Part shown: piece by piece, positions 1 to 9,604 of the stretch
Layout of the letters: the number at the start of each line of letters is the position of its first letter
How positions within the stretch are numbered: position 1 is the stretch's first letter
From: Candidatus Salinicoccus stercoripullorum
GTDB taxonomy: Bacteria; Bacillota; Bacilli; Staphylococcales; Salinicoccaceae
Length of the DNA: 64,000 nucleotides
NCBI GenBank assembly: GCA_019113295.1
Contig: DXHR01000003.1
Location: 232,581-296,580 of the forward strand
Direction of reading: 5' to 3'
Program-made: the position numbers and the translations under genes
The notes under the pieces: model-generated
What the model saw: the letters and a program-made list of their open reading frames with translations, nothing else
What the model was told of the DNA's origin: nothing
Database searches by the model: none

Positions 1-199
1 GTATTCCTATGAAGGCGAACGGCTCGGCCAGGGTAAGGAGAATGTCAAAGAGCATTTGAAAAACAACCCCGAGCTGCTTGCTGAGATCGAAGGGAAGCTG
101 CGGAATGCCCTCGGTTTCGGCGAAAAGGCAGAGGAAGAGTCCGAAGAACAGGACGACAATGCGTCACAGTCTGATTCACTCTTTGAGGATGAGGAATAA
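1..199 (+). CDS. recA: RecA recombinase, C-terminal end (5' partial)
   Basis: Only the last 65 codons are in the window, reading in frame from base 2 to a TAA at 197-199. The segment [17 protein letters not shown] is the conserved end of the RecA core. It is followed by the usual acidic, Glu/Asp-rich C-terminal tail ending in LFEDEE. RecA polymerises on single-stranded DNA, carries out strand exchange and triggers LexA self-cleavage; lexA lies at 28.7 kb in this window. recA directly before rny is the staphylococcal/bacillar arrangement. A strong hairpin terminator follows, so rny has its own transcription unit. Confidence 0.93.
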   Translation, partial: YSYEGERLGQGKENVKEHLKNNPELLAEIEGKLRNALGFGEKAEEESEEQDDNASQSDSLFEDEE

Positions 200-224
200 A
201 AGAGACGGGAAATACCCCGAGGAC

Positions 225-273
225 AATCAGGCACCTGAATGGAATTAGACCGTTCTGGTGCTTGATTTTATTT
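225..273 (+). terminator. Rho-independent terminator of recA
   Basis: Two 18-nt arms (225-242 and 250-267) pair almost throughout, with G-U wobbles and about one mismatch, around a 7-nt loop. A T-rich stretch follows. Confidence 0.75.
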
Positions 274-364
274 ACATTTATCTTTAGAATTGGTTATATA
301 TAATATTAAGTTCGACCTATATTATATAAAACAATAGCTAGAGCCTGTTAGGGAGGTGTTTATT

Positions 365-1924
365 GTGGACATGATAGACATTTTCTTAATCTTGCTTGGC
401 ATTATTCTAGGTGTTGTAATCGGATATTTTATCGTCAGAAACACTTTGACTAAACGGCAGCAGGAGGCGCGGACTTCCGCAGAACATATTATAAGTGAAG
501 CGGAGAAGGAAGCAGACAGCCTCAGGAAAGAAAAGCTGCTCGAGGCAAAAGAGGAGACCCAGAATCTCAAGGATGCCTTTGAGCGCGATTCCAACGAAAA
601 ACGGGAAGACCTCAAAGCGCAGGAATCCAGGCTTCTCCAACGGGAGCAGTCGCTTGACCGTAAAAGCGAAGTCCTTGATAAGAAGGATGAAGCGCTGGAG
701 AGCAAAGAAGCCAAAATTGAAGAAAAACAGCAAATGGTTGATGCCGAGGATCAGAAGATTAAAGAAATCATCAGTCGGCAAGAAGATGAATTATCCCGCA
801 TCTCCGGACTCTCACGTGATGAAGCACGTAACGAAATCTTCACTGAAGTGGAGAGAGAACTGTCACACGATATGGCCGTAATGGTTAAAGAGAAAGAAGA
901 TCAGATGAAACTTGATGTGGATAAGAAAGCGAAGGAACTGCTTGCAGTGACAGCACAACGTTATGCAGCAGAGTACACGAGTGAATCCACAGTATCTGTT
1001 GTAAACCTTCCAAATGATGAAATGAAGGGCCGGATCATCGGCCGGGAAGGCCGTAACATACGCACACTCGAGACATTGACCGGCGTCGATCTCATCATCG
1101 ATGATACACCGGAAGCCGTCATACTCTCAGGTTTCGATCCGATTCGCCGCGCCATCGCCAAAAATGCACTGGAGGCACTGGTGGAGGATGGACGTATCCA
1201 TCCCGGCCGCATTGAAGAAATGGTGGATAAGGCGAAACGCAATATGGAATCGGATATCAGGGATGCAGGCGAAGCTGCGGCATTCGAACTTGATATCCAT
1301 AATCTCCATCCGGAACTTGTGAAACATCTTGGTAAGATGAAGTACCGTCTGAGCTACGGTCAGAATGTACTCAAACATTCTGTTGAAGTCGGCTATCTTG
1401 CAGGAATGCTTGCGAGTGAACTCGGCGAAGATGTCCAGCTTGCAAGACGTGCGGGGCTGATGCATGACATCGGCAAGGCGATCGACCATGAAGTCGAAGG
1501 CAGCCATGTCGAAATCGGTGTTGAACTGGCAAAACGCTATAAAGAGCATCCGACAGTCATCAATGCCATCCATTCACATCATGGTGACGTGGAACCGACA
1601 AGCATCATCTCCATCATCGTAGCAGCGGCTGATGCACTCAGTGCAGCCAGACCGGGTGCGAGGCGCGAGACGCTTGAAAACTATGTCAAGCGTCTGGAAA
1701 AACTTGAGTCCATAGCCGAGGGCTACGAAGGCGTCGAGAAAACGTTCGCAATACAGGCCGGGCGCGAAATACGTGTCATGGTCAAGCCGGATGAACTGGA
1801 CGATCTCAGTGCACACAGACTGGCAAGGGATATCAAGAAACAGGTTGAAGATGAACTGCAGTATCCTGGACACATTAAAGTGACAGTGGTTCGAGAGATG
1901 AGGGCAGTGGAATATGCCAAATAG
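365..1924 (+). CDS. rny: Ribonuclease Y
   Basis: Membrane-anchored endoribonuclease that starts bulk mRNA decay in Firmicutes. The 519-residue length equals the usual family length. Order of parts: an N-terminal membrane helix ([21 protein letters not shown]), a long charged coiled coil to about residue 200, a KH domain with [12 protein letters not shown] (about 225-236), and an HD domain with the metal-binding pair in [10 protein letters not shown] (about 367-376). GTG at 365 is preferred because GGGAGG (351-356) lies 8 nt upstream. An upstream in-frame GTG at 356 overlaps that site, and ATG 371 is the alternative. The gene ends at a strong terminator. Confidence 0.96.
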   Translation: MDMIDIFLILLGIILGVVIGYFIVRNTLTKRQQEARTSAEHIISEAEKEADSLRKEKLLEAKEETQNLKDAFERDSNEKREDLKAQESRLLQREQSLDRKSEVLDKKDEALESKEAKIEEKQQMVDAEDQKIKEIISRQEDELSRISGLSRDEARNEIFTEVERELSHDMAVMVKEKEDQMKLDVDKKAKELLAVTAQRYAAEYTSESTVSVVNLPNDEMKGRIIGREGRNIRTLETLTGVDLIIDDTPEAVILSGFDPIRRAIAKNALEALVEDGRIHPGRIEEMVDKAKRNMESDIRDAGEAAAFELDIHNLHPELVKHLGKMKYRLSYGQNVLKHSVEVGYLAGMLASELGEDVQLARRAGLMHDIGKAIDHEVEGSHVEIGVELAKRYKEHPTVINAIHSHHGDVEPTSIISIIVAAADALSAARPGARRETLENYVKRLEKLESIAEGYEGVEKTFAIQAGREIRVMVKPDELDDLSAHRLARDIKKQVEDELQYPGHIKVTVVREMRAVEYAK

Positions 1925-1925
1925 A

Positions 1926-1957
1926 AAAACCAGCAGGCGCTCCTGCTGGTTTTTCTT
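1926..1957. terminator. Bidirectional terminator between rny and a convergent small gene
   Basis: Perfect stem CCAGCAGG/CCTGCTGG (1930-1937 and 1942-1949) with a 4-nt loop, flanked by A and T runs on both sides. It therefore serves rny and the convergent gene at 1970-2182. Confidence 0.88.
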
Positions 1958-1969
1958 ATTTTCAATTCA

Positions 1970-2182
1970 TCAGATGTTAATTTCGATATCTCTTATACTA
2001 TTGAAAGCTTCACTTGTTTCCTGGGTATTATTTGAGAAGCGTTCATATTTTTCAGCGAGCTTGTAGGCGCTGAGGTAGAGTTCAAGACTGTCCTTGGCCT
2101 TCTCTTCAATGGATTCACTGTCGGAAGGGTTGGCCAATAATGTCAATTTGGCAAACTCCCTGGGGTCAATGGATAATGTCAA
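1970..2182 (-). CDS. Small acidic hypothetical protein
   Basis: Not recognised. About 70 residues, soluble, rich in Glu, Ser and Ala, probably helical, with no cysteine, signal peptide or membrane segment. A good AGGAG lies immediately before an in-frame GTG (2191). It is 7 nt from a TTG at 2182, which is the better start, giving a protein beginning TLSIDPREF. The gene is convergent with rny and shares its terminator. The ribosome binding site and terminator support a real gene; no function can be assigned. Confidence 0.6.
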   Translation of the reverse strand: MTLSIDPREFAKLTLLANPSDSESIEEKAKDSLELYLSAYKLAEKYERFSNNTQETSEAFNSIRDIEINI

Positions 2183-2268
2183 ATTATTCACTCCTAATTA
2201 ATTTATAGGTAGTATATACCCCAAAGCGTGTATAATGAAACATGAAATTATAAAAAAGGATGAATCTG

Positions 2269-3042
2269 ATGCGTATTTTATTTATCGGGGATATTGTCGG
2301 CAAAGTCGGCAGAAGAATGCTGAGTGAAAATCTTATGAATCTGAAGAAGGAACACGGGGCTAATTTCACAATAGTGAATGGTGAAAACGCTGCCCATGGC
2401 AAAGGGATAACAGAGCGTATCTACAAAGAGATACTGGGCTGCGGTGCAGACTTCATTACACTCGGCAACCATACATTTGCCAAGCGGGAGATATATGATG
2501 TACTGGACAGGGATGTCAGGATGATCCGGCCCGCCAATTATCCGGAAGGTGCCCCGGGCAAAGGATACGGCATCGTGAATGTAAACGGGAGAAGGCTCCT
2601 GATCATGAATCTGCAGGGCAGAAGTTTCATGCCGGCAATCGATTGTCCCTTCAAAAAAGCGGATGCTATTCTGGAGCATGCAAAGGCGGATGAAATATTT
2701 GTGGATTTCCATAGTGAAACGACGAGTGAGAGCCTTGCGATGGGCCACTATCTGGACGGCAGGGTGGATGCAGTCGTGGGGACACATACACATGTACAGA
2801 CAAATGACGAGCAGGTGCTGCCGCGCGGAACCAAGTATATTACGGACGCCGGGATGACCGGCTTCAAAGAAGGCATACTCGGAATCCGTAAAGAGGAGGT
2901 CATCGAACGTTTCCTCCACCAGCTGCCTGTCAGGCATAATGTTCCTGAGGAAGGAACAGGGATCCTGTCCGGTGTAATCATCGATACGAAAACACATAAA
3001 ATAGACAAGATAAGGATAGAGGAAAAGAAGGCTAGGCCGTAG
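2269..3042 (+). CDS. ymdB: YmdB-family metallophosphoesterase (cyclic-nucleotide phosphodiesterase type)
   Basis: Calcineurin-like phosphoesterase of the YmdB/TIGR00282 family; in Bacillus YmdB acts on cyclic nucleotides and affects biofilm and motility choices. Metal-site motifs visible are FIGDIVGKVGR at the N-terminus, NGENAAHGKG, LGNHTF, VDFHSETTSE and VGTHTHVQT. ATG 2269 lies 8 nt after AAAAAGGA. ATG 2260 overlaps that site and is less likely. The 257 residues match the family's usual 260 or so. rny-ymdB adjacency is conserved in Firmicutes, although here a small reverse-strand gene separates them. Confidence 0.92.
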   Translation: MRILFIGDIVGKVGRRMLSENLMNLKKEHGANFTIVNGENAAHGKGITERIYKEILGCGADFITLGNHTFAKREIYDVLDRDVRMIRPANYPEGAPGKGYGIVNVNGRRLLIMNLQGRSFMPAIDCPFKKADAILEHAKADEIFVDFHSETTSESLAMGHYLDGRVDAVVGTHTHVQTNDEQVLPRGTKYITDAGMTGFKEGILGIRKEEVIERFLHQLPVRHNVPEEGTGILSGVIIDTKTHKIDKIRIEEKKARP

Positions 3043-3129
3043 GACTGATTTTGTGTGAATCGATGCGCTGAATATCGAAAAACAGCCCCGATTCTGATAT
3101 ATTAACATAAGGACAAGGAGGCAATATGT

Positions 3130-4869
3130 ATGCAAGAACAATTGTCATGGAAAGTCGGCGGCCAGCAGGGTGAAGGGATCGAATCGACAGGTGAGATCTT
3201 CTCTACTACTCTGAACAGGATGGGGTACCATCTCTATAGCTACAGACATTTCTCAAGCCGCATCAAAGGCGGCCACACGAATAATAATGTAAGGATCTCT
3301 GCCAAAGAAGTAAGGGCAGTGAGTGATAATATCAATATACTGGTTGCATTTGACCAGCAGACTATAGATCTTAACGCACATGAACTTGTGAATGGCGGAA
3401 TCATCATAGCGGACAGCAAATTCAACCCAACGAAGGACGAGTCTCTGGATGTCCAGCTTGTATCGATCCCGTTCACTGAAACAGCCAAGGAGCTCGGCAG
3501 CCAGCTGATGAAGAACATGGTGGCCATAGGGGCCAGTGCCAGACTCATGAATCTTGAGATGCAGCCGTTCCGGGACATGATCTATACGATGTTCATCCGT
3601 AAGGGGGAACAGATCGTAGACAGCAACAACGAAGCGCTGAAAGAGGGCTACAAGCTGATGGACAGCACAATGGCTGACATTTCGGGAGATTTCGAAATGG
3701 TGCCTTCCGAACAGGAGGAACGCCTTTTCCTCATCGGAAACGATGCCATCAGCTTCGGTGCACTGAACGCGGGCGTGCGTTTCATGGCGGCATATCCGAT
3801 CACACCGGCAAGTGAAATCATGGAATACATGATCGAAAACCTGCCGAAGGTCGGAGGTACTGTAATCCAGACCGAAGACGAAATATCAGCGGTGACCATG
3901 GCGATTGGCTCAAACTATGCGGGCGCGCGCAGCTTCACGTCATCTGCCGGTCCCGGGCTCTCTCTGATGATGGAATCCATCGGCCTGTCCGGCATGACGG
4001 AAACGCCGCTTGTCATCATCGATACGATGCGCGGCGGACCATCCACCGGACTCCCGACCAAGCAGGAGCAGTCGGACCTGATGCAGATGATCTACGGAAC
4101 CCACGGGGACATCCCGAAAGTCGTGCTTGCACCGTCGGATGTCGAAGATGCTTTCTATACGACAATCGAGGCATTCAATATTGCAGAATATTATCAGGTT
4201 CCGGTAATCCTGCTTTCCGATCTGCAGATGTCACTCGGCAAGCAGTCATCCAGGCCTTTCGACCTGTCTTCGGTTGAAATAAACAGGGGCAAGACAATCA
4301 CAGAGGATCTGGACCGGGACGAAGCGGAATATTTCGAGCGCTACAGCGATGAGGAAGACGGTATATCAAACCGTCCGATTCCCGGCGTCAAAGGTGGCAT
4401 CCACCATGTTACCGGCGTTGAACACAGTACAACCGGCACACCGAATGAAAGTGCCGGGAACCGTCAGGTCCAGATGGATAAACGGATGAGAAAGCTCAAG
4501 GACTTCACGATGGATGAGCCTTTCAAAGTGAAGGGCAATGTGGAAAGTGAACTTCTCGTTATCAGTTTCCTGAGTGTCAACGGCGTTGTGCAGGAAGCGG
4601 CTGAACGGCTGGATGCGGATATCACGACGATCAGCCTCAAGCAGATCCATCCCTTCCCTATAGATGCACTCCGTCCGTATCTCGACGGTGCAGGTGAAAT
4701 ACTCGTCATCGAACAGAACTACAGCGGACAGCTGAACAGTGTGCTGAAGATGAACTATCACGGACACGACCGCATCAAATCACACGTAAAATATGACGGT
4801 ACACCTTTCAAGCCGAATGAAATTGAAACTCATATGAGTTCAATTCTAAAAATTAAGGAAGTGTTGTAA
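3130..4869 (+). CDS. korA: 2-oxoacid:ferredoxin oxidoreductase, fused gamma-alpha subunit
   Basis: The 579-residue protein joins a gamma domain (about 1-190, with GGQQGEGIESTGE near the start) to the alpha/pyrimidine-binding domain (from about 200, with AYPITPASEIMEYM and SSAGPGLSLMMESIGLSGMTETPLVI). With the beta subunit encoded next, it oxidatively decarboxylates a 2-oxoacid (2-oxoglutarate or pyruvate) with CoA and reduces ferredoxin. The substrate cannot be fixed from sequence. ATG 3130 has AAGGAGG 8 nt upstream. The stop overlaps the next start by one base, indicating translational coupling. The same pair follows ymdB in staphylococci. Confidence 0.93.
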   Translation: MQEQLSWKVGGQQGEGIESTGEIFSTTLNRMGYHLYSYRHFSSRIKGGHTNNNVRISAKEVRAVSDNINILVAFDQQTIDLNAHELVNGGIIIADSKFNPTKDESLDVQLVSIPFTETAKELGSQLMKNMVAIGASARLMNLEMQPFRDMIYTMFIRKGEQIVDSNNEALKEGYKLMDSTMADISGDFEMVPSEQEERLFLIGNDAISFGALNAGVRFMAAYPITPASEIMEYMIENLPKVGGTVIQTEDEISAVTMAIGSNYAGARSFTSSAGPGLSLMMESIGLSGMTETPLVIIDTMRGGPSTGLPTKQEQSDLMQMIYGTHGDIPKVVLAPSDVEDAFYTTIEAFNIAEYYQVPVILLSDLQMSLGKQSSRPFDLSSVEINRGKTITEDLDRDEAEYFERYSDEEDGISNRPIPGVKGGIHHVTGVEHSTTGTPNESAGNRQVQMDKRMRKLKDFTMDEPFKVKGNVESELLVISFLSVNGVVQEAAERLDADITTISLKQIHPFPIDALRPYLDGAGEILVIEQNYSGQLNSVLKMNYHGHDRIKSHVKYDGTPFKPNEIETHMSSILKIKEVL

Positions 4870-5735
4870 TGGCTACATTCAAAGATTTCAGGAATAATAT
4901 AAAGCCGAACTGGTGTCCCGGCTGCGGAGATTTCAGTGTTCAGGCTGCCATTCAGAAGGCGTGTGCCGCCAACGGTCTTGAACCGGATGAACTGGCAGTC
5001 ATTACGGGCATCGGGTGCAGCGGACGTCTGAGCGGTTATATAAAATCATACGGCTTCCATGCCACCCACGGACGCAGCCTGCCGGTCGCACAGGGCGTCA
5101 AAATGGCAAATGATGAACTCACAGTCATCGCCTCCGGCGGTGACGGCGACGGCTTCGCCATCGGAATGGGGCATACCGTCCATGCATTGAAAAGAAATAT
5201 CGACATTACCTATATCGTCATGGACAACCAGATCTACGGACTGACGAAGGGACAGACTTCCCCTTCTTCAGAAAAAGGGTTCGTCACCAAATCCACACCG
5301 AACGGTTCCATTGAGAATCCAATCCAGCCGATCAGGACTGCGATGGCGAGTGGTGCAACTTTCATCGCACAGAGCGTAAGCTCCGACATCAAACAGCTCA
5401 CTGCCATCATACAGGAAGCGATGAATCATAAAGGCTTCAGCTTTGTGAATGTCTTCAGTCCATGTGTCACCTATAACAAAGTGAACACATACGATTGGTT
5501 CAAAGACAATCTGACCGCTGTCGAAGATATTGAAGATTATGATCATACAGATCAGAAAGCAGCCATGAATCACATCATGGAACATGAGGGACTTCTGAAA
5601 GGCATCATCTATCAGAATGAAGAAGCATCTTCCTATCAGGAGCAGATCGAGGGTTACCTTGATCAGCCGGCAGTCAAAAAAGATATGACCCTTGAAAGGG
5701 AAACATTCGACGGCCTGATGGCTGCATTCAGATAA
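4869..5735 (+). CDS. korB: 2-oxoacid:ferredoxin oxidoreductase, beta subunit
   Basis: Thiamine-diphosphate and [4Fe-4S] subunit of the KorAB enzyme, 288 residues. Candidate cluster cysteines are in NWCPGCGDF (near residues 13-18), GIGCSGR and FSPCVTYN. The diphosphate-binding signature is GGDGDGFAIGMGH followed by MDNQIYGLTKGQTSP. It starts one base inside the korA stop codon. A strong hairpin terminator follows, closing a two-gene operon. No dedicated ferredoxin-domain subunit is encoded nearby, so electrons must go to a ferredoxin encoded elsewhere. Confidence 0.94.
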   Translation: MATFKDFRNNIKPNWCPGCGDFSVQAAIQKACAANGLEPDELAVITGIGCSGRLSGYIKSYGFHATHGRSLPVAQGVKMANDELTVIASGGDGDGFAIGMGHTVHALKRNIDITYIVMDNQIYGLTKGQTSPSSEKGFVTKSTPNGSIENPIQPIRTAMASGATFIAQSVSSDIKQLTAIIQEAMNHKGFSFVNVFSPCVTYNKVNTYDWFKDNLTAVEDIEDYDHTDQKAAMNHIMEHEGLLKGIIYQNEEASSYQEQIEGYLDQPAVKKDMTLERETFDGLMAAFR

Positions 5736-5742
5736 ATTAATG

Positions 5743-5779
5743 GACATCCCGGGTAAAATACTGCCCGGGATGTCTTTTA
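5743..5779 (+). terminator. Terminator of korAB
   Basis: Perfect 11-bp stem GACATCCCGGG/CCCGGGATGTC (5743-5753 and 5764-5774), 10-nt loop, then TTTTATTT. Confidence 0.88.
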
Positions 5780-5846
5780 TTTCTATATCAAAAATTTTTG
5801 AATTGTGTCATAATTGGGATAATAGTTCGGTAACCGAAAGAAGTGG

Positions 5847-7577
5847 GTGGATCGATTGCTTACGGTATATAAATTTGCTCTGACTTATAAATGGTACATA
5901 GCCGTTGCGCTGTTTTTCATGAGCATAGAGCTCGCAGTGGAACTCACGCAGCCTTATCTGATTTCGAAAGTCATTGATGACGGCATCGTGGCCGGTGACA
6001 TCAATACTGTATGGTTCTATCTTATGGTGATGTTCCTGATCAGCATGGCCGCATTCTTCAGCGGGGTCACCAATTCATTCTTCTCCAGCCACATAGCCAA
6101 CGCTTTCAGCTATGATCTCCGGACTGCACTTTTCAGGAGGATCCAGTACTTTACACTGACGACACTGTCGAGGTTCCCGACCTCGAGCCTGATCACCCGG
6201 ATGACACAGGATGTGCTGCAGACGGAAATGCTTCTTTACATGTCACTCAGGATTGTACTGCGCGCACCGCTGATGGTCGTCGGTTCGCTGATTATGTCAT
6301 TTGTGGTCAATCCGACACTCGGGTTCTATCTTTCATTCCTGACACCGGTACTTCTCCTGTTCCTGATCATCGTGTCGACCAAAGGGGGTAAAATATTCCT
6401 GCGTGTACAAAAACGTCTGGACAAGATCAACCGTTCCATCCAGCAGAACCTCGAAGGAGTCCGGCTGATCAAAGCCAATGACCGCGGATTGTTCGAGACG
6501 AAAAAATTCCAGGAAGTTGCAAGAAGACTGAGGGATGACACAGTTTATGCACTCAGGCTGATGGAATCCATCATGCCCGTACTGCTTCTCATCATCAACG
6601 GCAGCCTTCTCGTCGTCATATGGATGGCATCCGACCTTCTGCAGTCTGATACAGTCCAGGTCGGGGAAGTTGTCGCTGTCATCAACTACGGACTCAGGAT
6701 GCAGGGCGGTTTTTCAATGTTCGCGTTCATCATCATGGCATTCAGCCGTTCCAAGGCTTCGAGCGAGCGCATGGAAGAGGTGCTTAAGGCTCCGGTCTCC
6801 ATCAATAAGAAGGAGGACACGCTGAAAGAAGACAAGGCAGGGACGGTAAGGTTTGAAAATGTCTCATTCAGATATCCCGGTGCCTCGAGATATATTTTGA
6901 AAGATGTCACATTCGATGTCGCAGCCGATGAAAAATTTGTCATCATGGGCGGCACCGGGTCCGGCAAGAGTACGCTGCTCAGCCTGATTCCGAAGATGTA
7001 TGATGTCAGAGAAGGGAAAATATATGTAAATGACAAGAGTCTCGAAGAGTGGGAAGAGGATGATCTGAGGCAGACAATCGGCTATGTTCCCCAGTCTGCA
7101 GTTCTGTTCTCAGGCAGCATCTATGAAAATCTGCTGTGGGGCAATCTTGAAGCCGAAGAGTCAGAAGTCCTTACATCTACTGAAAAAGCTCAGATCCACA
7201 GCTCGATCGAGGCGTTCGATCATCGTTATGAAACAAAAGTCGGCCAGCGGGGTGTCACTTTATCCGGCGGACAGAAACAGAGGCTGTCCATTGCCCGCGC
7301 ACTGGTCAGGAAACCATCCATACTCATTTTGGACGATAGTACCTCAGCCCTGGATATCCGTACAGAGTCAGCTCTGTGGGAAGCGCTGAAGAATGAAAAT
7401 GCAACCCGCATCATAGTGACACAGAAAGTGATTACAGCAAAATCGGCCGACCGTGTCCTGCTGCTTGACGGCGGTGAGGTCAGTGCGATTGGTACACATG
7501 ATGAACTGATGGAATCGTCCGGCCTTTACCGTTCGATTGCAGAGTCGCAGATGGAAGGAGGGCACTTCGATGATTGA
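5847..7577 (+). CDS. Heterodimeric ABC exporter, subunit with degenerate Walker B (BmrC/YheI-like)
   Basis: Half-size ABC exporter of 576 residues: six membrane helices (about 10-300) then an ATPase domain with Walker A GGTGSGKST (near 371), an intact LSGGQKQR signature and Walker B ILILDD. The glutamate after Walker B is replaced by Asp and the H-loop His by Gln (VTQKVIT). Its own ATP site is therefore of the degenerate type, while its intact signature completes the partner's site. GTG 5847 is the first start in frame but its ribosome binding site is weak; a TTG a few codons later is possible. It overlaps the partner gene by 8 bases. Substrate unknown; drugs or lipids are typical. Confidence 0.88.
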   Translation: MDRLLTVYKFALTYKWYIAVALFFMSIELAVELTQPYLISKVIDDGIVAGDINTVWFYLMVMFLISMAAFFSGVTNSFFSSHIANAFSYDLRTALFRRIQYFTLTTLSRFPTSSLITRMTQDVLQTEMLLYMSLRIVLRAPLMVVGSLIMSFVVNPTLGFYLSFLTPVLLLFLIIVSTKGGKIFLRVQKRLDKINRSIQQNLEGVRLIKANDRGLFETKKFQEVARRLRDDTVYALRLMESIMPVLLLIINGSLLVVIWMASDLLQSDTVQVGEVVAVINYGLRMQGGFSMFAFIIMAFSRSKASSERMEEVLKAPVSINKKEDTLKEDKAGTVRFENVSFRYPGASRYILKDVTFDVAADEKFVIMGGTGSGKSTLLSLIPKMYDVREGKIYVNDKSLEEWEEDDLRQTIGYVPQSAVLFSGSIYENLLWGNLEAEESEVLTSTEKAQIHSSIEAFDHRYETKVGQRGVTLSGGQKQRLSIARALVRKPSILILDDSTSALDIRTESALWEALKNENATRIIVTQKVITAKSADRVLLLDGGEVSAIGTHDELMESSGLYRSIAESQMEGGHFDD

Positions 7578-9396
7578 TTTTATCAGACGGCCTTTCGGCC
7601 ATGAGCCGTTACTCGGAAAAGAGGATATCGGCCGGAGAAAACGGAAAGAAGATCAGCGCGCGAGCGATGTGGGCGGTACACTCAAGCGGTTGTGGCAGTT
7701 CATATCGGAAGAAAGAAAGCTCCTCTCCCTGATCATCCTGCTCGTCACACTCACCAGTTTGCTCAGCATCACCGGTCCCTTCCTCGTCGGCTATATTGTG
7801 GACAATTATTTCGTCCAGCGTGAGTTTGACGGCCTGTTCCGTATTCTGATGATCCTGATCGCAACATACGTTCTGCTGTCGGTCACCCAGTATACTGCCG
7901 CTTTCCTGATGGTCGGCCTGTCACAGCGTACGGTCTATAAGCTCAGGGACAGGCTTTTTTCCCATATGCAGAACCTGCCTGTGCGCTTTTTCGACAAGCG
8001 GCAGCACGGTGAACTGATGAGCCGCATGACAAATGATATCGAAACGATATCACAGACGCTCAATACTTCGTTCATCCAGTTCACGACAAGTGTCGTCACA
8101 CTGTTGGGGACACTCAGTGTCATGCTCTACCTGAGCCCGCTGCTGACGCTGCTGACCGTTACAATCATACCGGTCCTCATACTGGCTGTAAGCTTCATTA
8201 CACGCCGGACCGGTCCGCTGTATAAAAGACGGCAGCGTGCCACAGGTGAATTGAATGGATACATCGAGGAGATGGTGTCCGGCCAGGAAATCGTCAAAGT
8301 ATTTTCGCAGGAGGAGACTGCGATAGAAAACTTCAACAAACGTGCCGGGAAGCTCCGTGACATCACATTTTGGGCATTCCTATACGCCGGTCTCATCCCG
8401 AAAGTGATGAACATGCTCAACAACATCAGTTTCACAATTGTTGCGGGTGCCGGCGGACTCCTCGTGTTCTATACCGACGGGATAGTGACGATCGGGACCA
8501 TTGTCGTCTTTGCTGAATATGCCAGGCAGTTCACGCGGCCGCTCGCCGATCTCTCCAATCAGTTCAACCAGGTGCTGTCGGCGATTGCCGGCGCGGAACG
8601 TGTCTTCGGGATCATCGACACCGAACCGGAAGAGGATGCCGGTACGATCCGGGACAGGAAGATCCGGGGTGAGATCGGTTTCAGGGATGTGACATTCTCC
8701 TATGATGAGGATCAGAAGTCGCCAACGATCAGAAACCTCAGTTTCGAAATCTCAGAAGGGGAATCGGTCGCGCTGATTGGTGCAACCGGTGCCGGCAAGA
8801 CCACTGTGATGCAGCTTCTTGCAAGGTTTTACGAAACGGACCATGGCGAGGTGACGATCGATGGGTCGGACATAACGGATTACAGACGCACGACAATAAG
8901 ATCGCAGACTGCGTTCGTGCTTCAGGATCCGTATCTGTTCGAGTCGACGATCCGCGAAAATATCCGCTATGGAAAACTGGATGCGTCGGATGATGAGGTC
9001 ACAGAAGCGGCGAAACTCGCCAACGCCCATGAATTCATCATGGAACTTGAGGATGGCTACGATACGATGCTTGAAATGGATGAGGGATTCGTCTCCCAGG
9101 GACAGAAGCAGCTGATTTCCATCGCCCGGGCACTGATCACTGATCCCGCCATTCTGCTGCTTGATGAGGCGACCAGCAGCATCGACACTGTCACTGAACT
9201 CAAAATTCAGGAGGCACTCGAACGCCTGATGAAAGACAGGACCAGCATCATCATTGCACACCGTCTGAATACGATCAAAGCTGTGGACCGGATATTCATA
9301 CTGGAGCAGGGGGAGCTGGTTGAAAGTGGCAGTGAAGACGAACTCATGGCGCTTGGCGGCCGATACTACTGGATGATATCCGATAACCTCAGCTAG
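7570..9396 (+). CDS. Heterodimeric ABC exporter, catalytic subunit (BmrD/YheH-like)
   Basis: Partner half-exporter, 608 residues from ATG 7570, chosen because GGAGG lies 8 nt upstream; the longer frame from 7537 is unsupported. It has an N-terminal cytosolic extension, six membrane helices, Walker A GATGAGKTT, Walker B LLLDEATSS with the catalytic Glu, and H-loop IIIAHRLNTI. Its signature is altered to VSQGQKQ. The pattern is the mirror image of the upstream subunit, giving one canonical and one degenerate ATP site per heterodimer. It overlaps the upstream gene by 8 bases. No terminator is visible before the downstream TPP riboswitch. Confidence 0.9.
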   Translation: MIDFIRRPFGHEPLLGKEDIGRRKRKEDQRASDVGGTLKRLWQFISEERKLLSLIILLVTLTSLLSITGPFLVGYIVDNYFVQREFDGLFRILMILIATYVLLSVTQYTAAFLMVGLSQRTVYKLRDRLFSHMQNLPVRFFDKRQHGELMSRMTNDIETISQTLNTSFIQFTTSVVTLLGTLSVMLYLSPLLTLLTVTIIPVLILAVSFITRRTGPLYKRRQRATGELNGYIEEMVSGQEIVKVFSQEETAIENFNKRAGKLRDITFWAFLYAGLIPKVMNMLNNISFTIVAGAGGLLVFYTDGIVTIGTIVVFAEYARQFTRPLADLSNQFNQVLSAIAGAERVFGIIDTEPEEDAGTIRDRKIRGEIGFRDVTFSYDEDQKSPTIRNLSFEISEGESVALIGATGAGKTTVMQLLARFYETDHGEVTIDGSDITDYRRTTIRSQTAFVLQDPYLFESTIRENIRYGKLDASDDEVTEAAKLANAHEFIMELEDGYDTMLEMDEGFVSQGQKQLISIARALITDPAILLLDEATSSIDTVTELKIQEALERLMKDRTSIIIAHRLNTIKAVDRIFILEQGELVESGSEDELMALGGRYYWMISDNLS

Positions 9397-9450
9397 GCTT
9401 CACAAAAGACGGTTTATGTACTATGATGGTATTAATCGAATGGAAGACAT

Positions 9451-9530
9451 AACCACTAGGGGTGTCCGAATGCGGACTGAGATTTACCCTTACTACCTGA
9501 TCTAGATCATACTAGCGTAGGGAAGTGGCA
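9451..9530 (+). promoter_or_regulatory. TPP riboswitch (THI box) upstream of ykoEDC
   Basis: Conserved THI-box elements appear in order: ACTAGGGGTG (9454-9463), CTGAGA (9478-9483), ACCCTTACTACCTGATCTAG (from 9486) and AGCGTAGGGAAGT (9513-9525). P1 pairs CCACT (9453-9457) with AGTGG (9524-9528). A separate terminator hairpin lies just downstream, so thiamine diphosphate is expected to switch off the ykoEDC transporter genes by attenuation. Confidence 0.95.
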
Positions 9531-9545
9531 TATTTTTTGAATATG

Positions 9546-9575
9546 CACACCACTCCGCTAGTGGTGTGTTTTTTA
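9546..9575 (+). terminator. TPP-riboswitch expression-platform terminator
   Basis: Stem CACACCACT/AGTGGTGTG (9546-9554 and 9560-9568) followed by a T run. The segment CTAGTGGT inside its 3' side and loop (9558-9565) is the exact complement of ACCACTAG at the 5' edge of the aptamer (9452-9459). This gives a plausible antiterminator pairing when no TPP is bound. Confidence 0.85.
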
Positions 9576-9604
9576 TTTGAAAAATATCAATGGAGGTTTT
9601 TCTT

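Noticed and set aside
2278..3141. 287-codon open frame on the minus strand across ymdB
   Set aside because: It lies antisense to a gene with clear family motifs, has no ribosome binding site, and its composition (His/Ile/Tyr/Cys-rich) is that of a shadow frame.
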